Below are positions 60,531-64,000 of a stretch of DNA of 64,000 nt, in pieces. The stretch covers positions 7,093,081-7,157,080 of the forward strand of contig PTFA01000011.1 in NCBI GenBank assembly GCA_003342895.1. Reading direction: 5' to 3'. The position numbers were made by a program, and so were the translations under genes. Numbering within the stretch: the stretch's first letter is position 1; each line of letters begins with the position of its first letter. The notes beneath the pieces are model-generated. The model was not told the DNA's origin. It did not search any database and worked only from the letters and a program-made list of their open reading frames with translations. Origin of the DNA: Casuarius casuarius. Taxonomy: Eukaryota; Chordata; Aves; Casuariiformes; Casuariidae.

Positions 60531-60680
60531 GCAAATTTCACAGTTTGACTTGTATAACAGCTCTGGTGTGGTAAGTTTTACAGAGTGCTGCAAAGCCTGC
60601 TGGAGACTTTCTGCATATGCCTTTTGTCTATGGAATTGGTCTTGAACAAAGTTTGCTCTCAGCTTAAAATCGCTCAGCAC
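60531..60680 (-). pseudogene. Open segment next to the hAT relic, possible upstream part
   Basis: On the - strand, about 50 codons without a stop read MLSDFKLRANFVQDQFHRQK and continue with a polar, Gln-rich sequence and two Cys (CEIC). It directly precedes the hAT-like segment in the transposase reading direction, separated by the GT repeat. The CEIC pair might be part of a zinc-binding site, but I do not recognise it and cannot tell whether it belongs to the transposon. Confidence 0.25.
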
Positions 60681-62999
60681 AGAACAATGTGAACTTTAAT
60701 GCTGTTGTTAGTTTGTGGATAACATGCCTAGAAGTGATAAATATATAGGCTGGTATTGAACATGTCACAGATCTGTGTAAATGTTTTAAGGTGTCACTTT
60801 TGAACTGGCAGAGTAGAGCAACTACCTGCTCTCAGGAACTGTCTGAAGAGCAACTGCTGGTGGAGCAACATCCTCTGGTACCTTCTTGTCCAGGGGAACT
60901 GGACCACTAAGACCGAATGAGCTCCCAAGCCCTACAGCTTCCTTTCTCTTCCTTTGCTAGGGGGAAATGTTGCAGCTAGACAGCCATTACACCTATGAGG
61001 AAGGACATGATGTCAAAGCAGTCTCTGAAAGGTCTAAAAGAAGGCCACAATCTCCTAGGCCTTAATGAGTGAGGAAGGATTCTCTGTAATTGCAGCCTGG
61101 GCCAGATGTGTACTAATTATTTTCTCCCCACCCTTGGGATGGCAAAACTGAATCTCAATGACACTTTGAGAAGCCATGAGGCAGCCATGCAATAACTTCT
61201 GGTATAAACTGATGTGGGAAGAAGCCTTCATTTGGTTTTGCAGTGGAGCATTGGGCTGTGTGCAGAGAGGAGGTGGACACCGCAAAGTAGCTGTTCTGCA
61301 ATGTGATGTGGGAAAGGAGGGACCCATAAAAGGCTTATGTGGGAAGAACCACTTTTGGCAGTGTTGCTCTCTGTGCAAGGCTGGGCTGTGACTTCTGTTG
61401 TCATATTGTGGAAAGACAATGTTTAACACTTTGTCAGAAATGTCTGTCTTTCATCAGCTGAAGGATATATTTCTGTATGTCTTCCTCCTTTTTGGTGGTA
61501 TCTCTGCCTCTCTCCTTCAGTTGCCTTTTGCTTGTGGGTTTTCTGTAATAGTTGGCAAGAAAATCTGACTGATCTCGTCTGCCTTTTCTCACTTGGCCTA
61601 AAGGGTATGCACATAGTTACTGTGCATCTGTATAGTGTGTCAGAATAGGAGACCGAGTAGCAGAGAACGACAGTCATTGTTGCTATAGTGTCTGAATCAA
61701 AAAATAATTCAAATGGTTCTTTTCCTTGATCTGGAAACATCAACCCTATAGCCTCTTTCATTCTTAGTGACGCTTGGAGATGTCATGTAACTTTACACAT
61801 TATCTTTCTGCAAATAGGACACCTGTTCTTAATGTTGAGGTGTTACAGCAATGGATGTCTCACACGGGACTACATGTCCAGTGAGACCCGGGGTTTTAGG
61901 CTGCTGATGTGCCTAGCTTAAGGGACAGTTAAATTCTGAAAAACTCCAGTCTTTTGACTGGAAGACTGAAGTAACTGAGAAGCAAAGGAAGCATTTGTTC
62001 AAAATAGCAAAGGACTGATAAGCTCTGCAAAGTTTCTACCACCTTCTTCCCTTTCAGAATACTGCTGCCCTGGAAAGGCACTATAAATTGTACACATAGC
62101 AAAGAGCGAGCTGTTTTGTTGTGCACTGTTAGTACTAAAACATGCTGCTTCATAGAAGACATTGAAAAACATGAAACAGACGTGCACAAAGCACACTACC
62201 AAACAGCATTCTGCAGTGTTTGTTCCTACCTCATAGAGGTTGACGATTCTGGTGGAGTATCTGTAGGCAACCAAGTGCTGTACACTCTTGTCATGTCTCA
62301 TTTGGAGAAGCATAGATTATGCTAAGGTTCTGAAAACTCAGTTTGATCAGTTGCACAAAACAAAGCAACTTCCTTATTTCCATACTCCTACTGTGTTCTG
62401 TGTTTAAACAAACAGGCTGACATTAGGTGTTTTCTTACCTGAATACGTTACAATGTAAGTAGGATAGGGGTGAAAGGAAAAAGAAAGGACCTGGAAAGAT
62501 GATTGCTGGCTGGTTGTCAGTGCATCAGGGTCTCCAGCATGCTCAAACATTGTGTCAGAAGCCATTTTGAGCGTACGGTTGGAGGCAGATCATGCATGAG
62601 CATGCATGAAACTACACGTGGCTGCTTTGGGTGGCAAAAAATCAAAATGCTCCAACCAATGTCATCAGAATGAACAAATACATTGCTGTTCACTGACAAG
62701 TTGCATTACCTTCATGACCTTTACCATAAAGCTCTTAGCAGTATATGCCTTCATGACAACCATCTAAATAATTGTTCTGTTTGTATGAAGCCCTTTAACC
62801 AGTGTCTTAGACTACCTTTGGGTGACAAGCTTTGAGAACGCATTAGTTAAATGCTTTCCTTTGAGAGGTCTCATGTTAGTGTGCTGTTTCTGCACTTAGA
62901 GTGAGATTTCTAAGAAAGTGACTGCTGGTCATTCCTAAGCTGTTACTGCTGTCTACACACAAGTCGATACTGCTTTACTGAGTTAAAAAGAAGCACCAG
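60681..62999. other. Unassigned sequence, less AT-rich than average
   Basis: No gene recognised. A patch at about 60850-61430 is more balanced in composition and has overlapping open frames on both strands (up to 124 codons on the - strand, 61055-61429) without recognisable motifs. It may be another decayed repeat. Confidence 0.45.
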
Positions 63000-63905
63000 T
63001 AGAATGAAGAAGTTCCTGGAAGTGGACAGCAAAAGAAAGATTAAGCTCAGTGGGACAGAAGACCTAGTGACAATGCTGAAAAGGCTGAGGTGCTTGATGG
63101 CATTGCATGGAGTCAACTGGTAATGTCTGTTCTCAGGCTTTCCTGGTCCCTGACCTAGTTGCAGCCTGATAGGATGCTGAGGAGCTGGCTGATGTTGTTG
63201 CAAGGGTGCCCTCTGTCATCTCTGAAAGGTGATGGCAACTGGGAGAGGTTCCTGAGTGCTGAAAATAGATAACTCTCACACTCATCTTCAAAAAAGCATC
63301 CTACTACATCCAGGCATGTGAAGGACAAGGTANCTAGGAACAGCCAGCACAGATTTANCNAGGACAAACTGCTTGACAACACTGATTGCCTTCTGTGATG
63401 AGATGATTGGCTGCGTGGGCAAGGGGGAAGCAGTGCACATTGTTTACCTTGACTTCAACCTGGCTTTCAACATGCTTTCCCATAGCATCCTTATAGTCAA
63501 ATTGCTGACACACAGACTATGCAGGTGGATGGTAGGGGGCCTGGAAAGTTGGGTGGACTGCTGGGCTCCAAGCGCTATAGCCAGTGGTAAAAAGTCCAGC
63601 TGGCTGTCTGTTTCATGTGGTGTCCCTCAAGGGCATATCCTGGGGTCAATACTGTCTAACACTTTCCATTAATGACCCAGACAACGAGGTCAAATGTGTG
63701 CTCAGCAAATTTGTGGACAACCCCAAACGGAGGAGAGCACTTGGTATTCTAGCGGGCAGGGTTATAACCTCATGATAAACCCAGCTTGCTGGTTATATCC
63801 ATCACTGTGTTTTGAGAGAAGTCTCAGAATGCATAGAGTATGGCAACAGGACAGTATGCATTCCAGGTTGTCTATCCAGGAAAAATTGAGAGTGGCAAGT
63901 TAGCT
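63000..63905 (+). mobile_element. CR1 LINE reverse-transcriptase relic, + strand
   Basis: Begins near linker sequence reading AEKAEVL at about 63081 and runs through the RT domain: frame segments FCDEMIGCVGKGEAVHIVYL then DFN, CGVPQGHILGS, and LSKFVDN near 63702-63722. The palm motif FADD has become FVDN, so both the Ala and the second Asp are lost. The first catalytic Asp in YLDF remains. Three N bases at about 63333-63360 and several shifts interrupt it. Both ends are decayed; the CR1 3' terminus is not seen before the window ends. Confidence 0.75.
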
Positions 63906-64000
63906 ATGTGGACAGTTTACTCTTGTATTTTTTGAATACTTTAATGTGTTAGAAATAATAGTTTTCCTTTCTGCAGACCTCTGTGAGATGGGTGAGAGAG
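63906..64000. other. Unassigned end of window
   Basis: AT-rich sequence after the CR1 relic. Nothing recognised. Confidence 0.5.

Noticed and set aside
62431..62470. CAG/GTAAG on the - strand, considered as a recursive splice site
   Set aside because: The pyrimidine tract is weak and about 15-30 nt away from the AG; nothing else supports it.

Overview
The window looks like AT-rich, gene-poor nuclear DNA from a sauropsid, most likely a bird. The main evidence is several CR1 LINE copies with typical avian 3' ends and octamer-like tails, plus many dinucleotide repeats and homopolymers and long stretches with no coding signal. About two dozen isolated N characters mark single ambiguous bases. 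There is no sign of bacterial, plasmid or viral organisation. No complete protein gene can be supported from sequence alone.

Layout. (1) 1-2.4 kb: two phase-compatible exon-like open segments (776-863 and 1123-1212, + strand) that could be the last exons of a gene entering from the left. (2) 2.4-11.8 kb: AT-rich sequence with a few exon-like or mixed-composition islets. (3) 10.79-11.13 kb and 11.85-12.58 kb: GC-rich blocks; the second is CpG-rich and could be a promoter. (4) 15-58 kb, + strand: a sparse series of exon-like segments (15244-15426, 19296-19504, 20957-20989, 48637-48699, 53694-53855, 57694-57789). Most are phase 0 at both ends. They are hypotheses for a gene or transcript starting at the CpG-rich block, but splice-like pseudoexons are common in vertebrate DNA, so each is given low confidence.

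(5) 27.56-29.21 kb: the most distinctive element, a diverged tandem repeat built around ATCGAT/TATCGATA words. An ungapped 49-bp block occurs five times, a segment of about 400 bp is duplicated with an offset of about 500 bp, there is a cluster of perfect palindromes, and CpG decay increases toward the left. I do not recognise it as a named repeat family.

(6) Transposable elements: a + strand CR1 relic with ORF1 esterase and ORF2 endonuclease remnants (32.04-34.26 kb); two - strand CR1 copies (40.38-42.54 and 53.92-55.75 kb) whose internal deletions remove different parts of ORF2; a + strand CR1 reverse-transcriptase relic at the right edge (63.0-63.9 kb); two short CR1 3' ends; and a degraded - strand hAT-type DNA transposon (59.4-60.4 kb) recognisable by a BED-zinc-finger-like N-terminal segment. 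All transposon reading frames are broken. The rest appears to be intronic or intergenic sequence.
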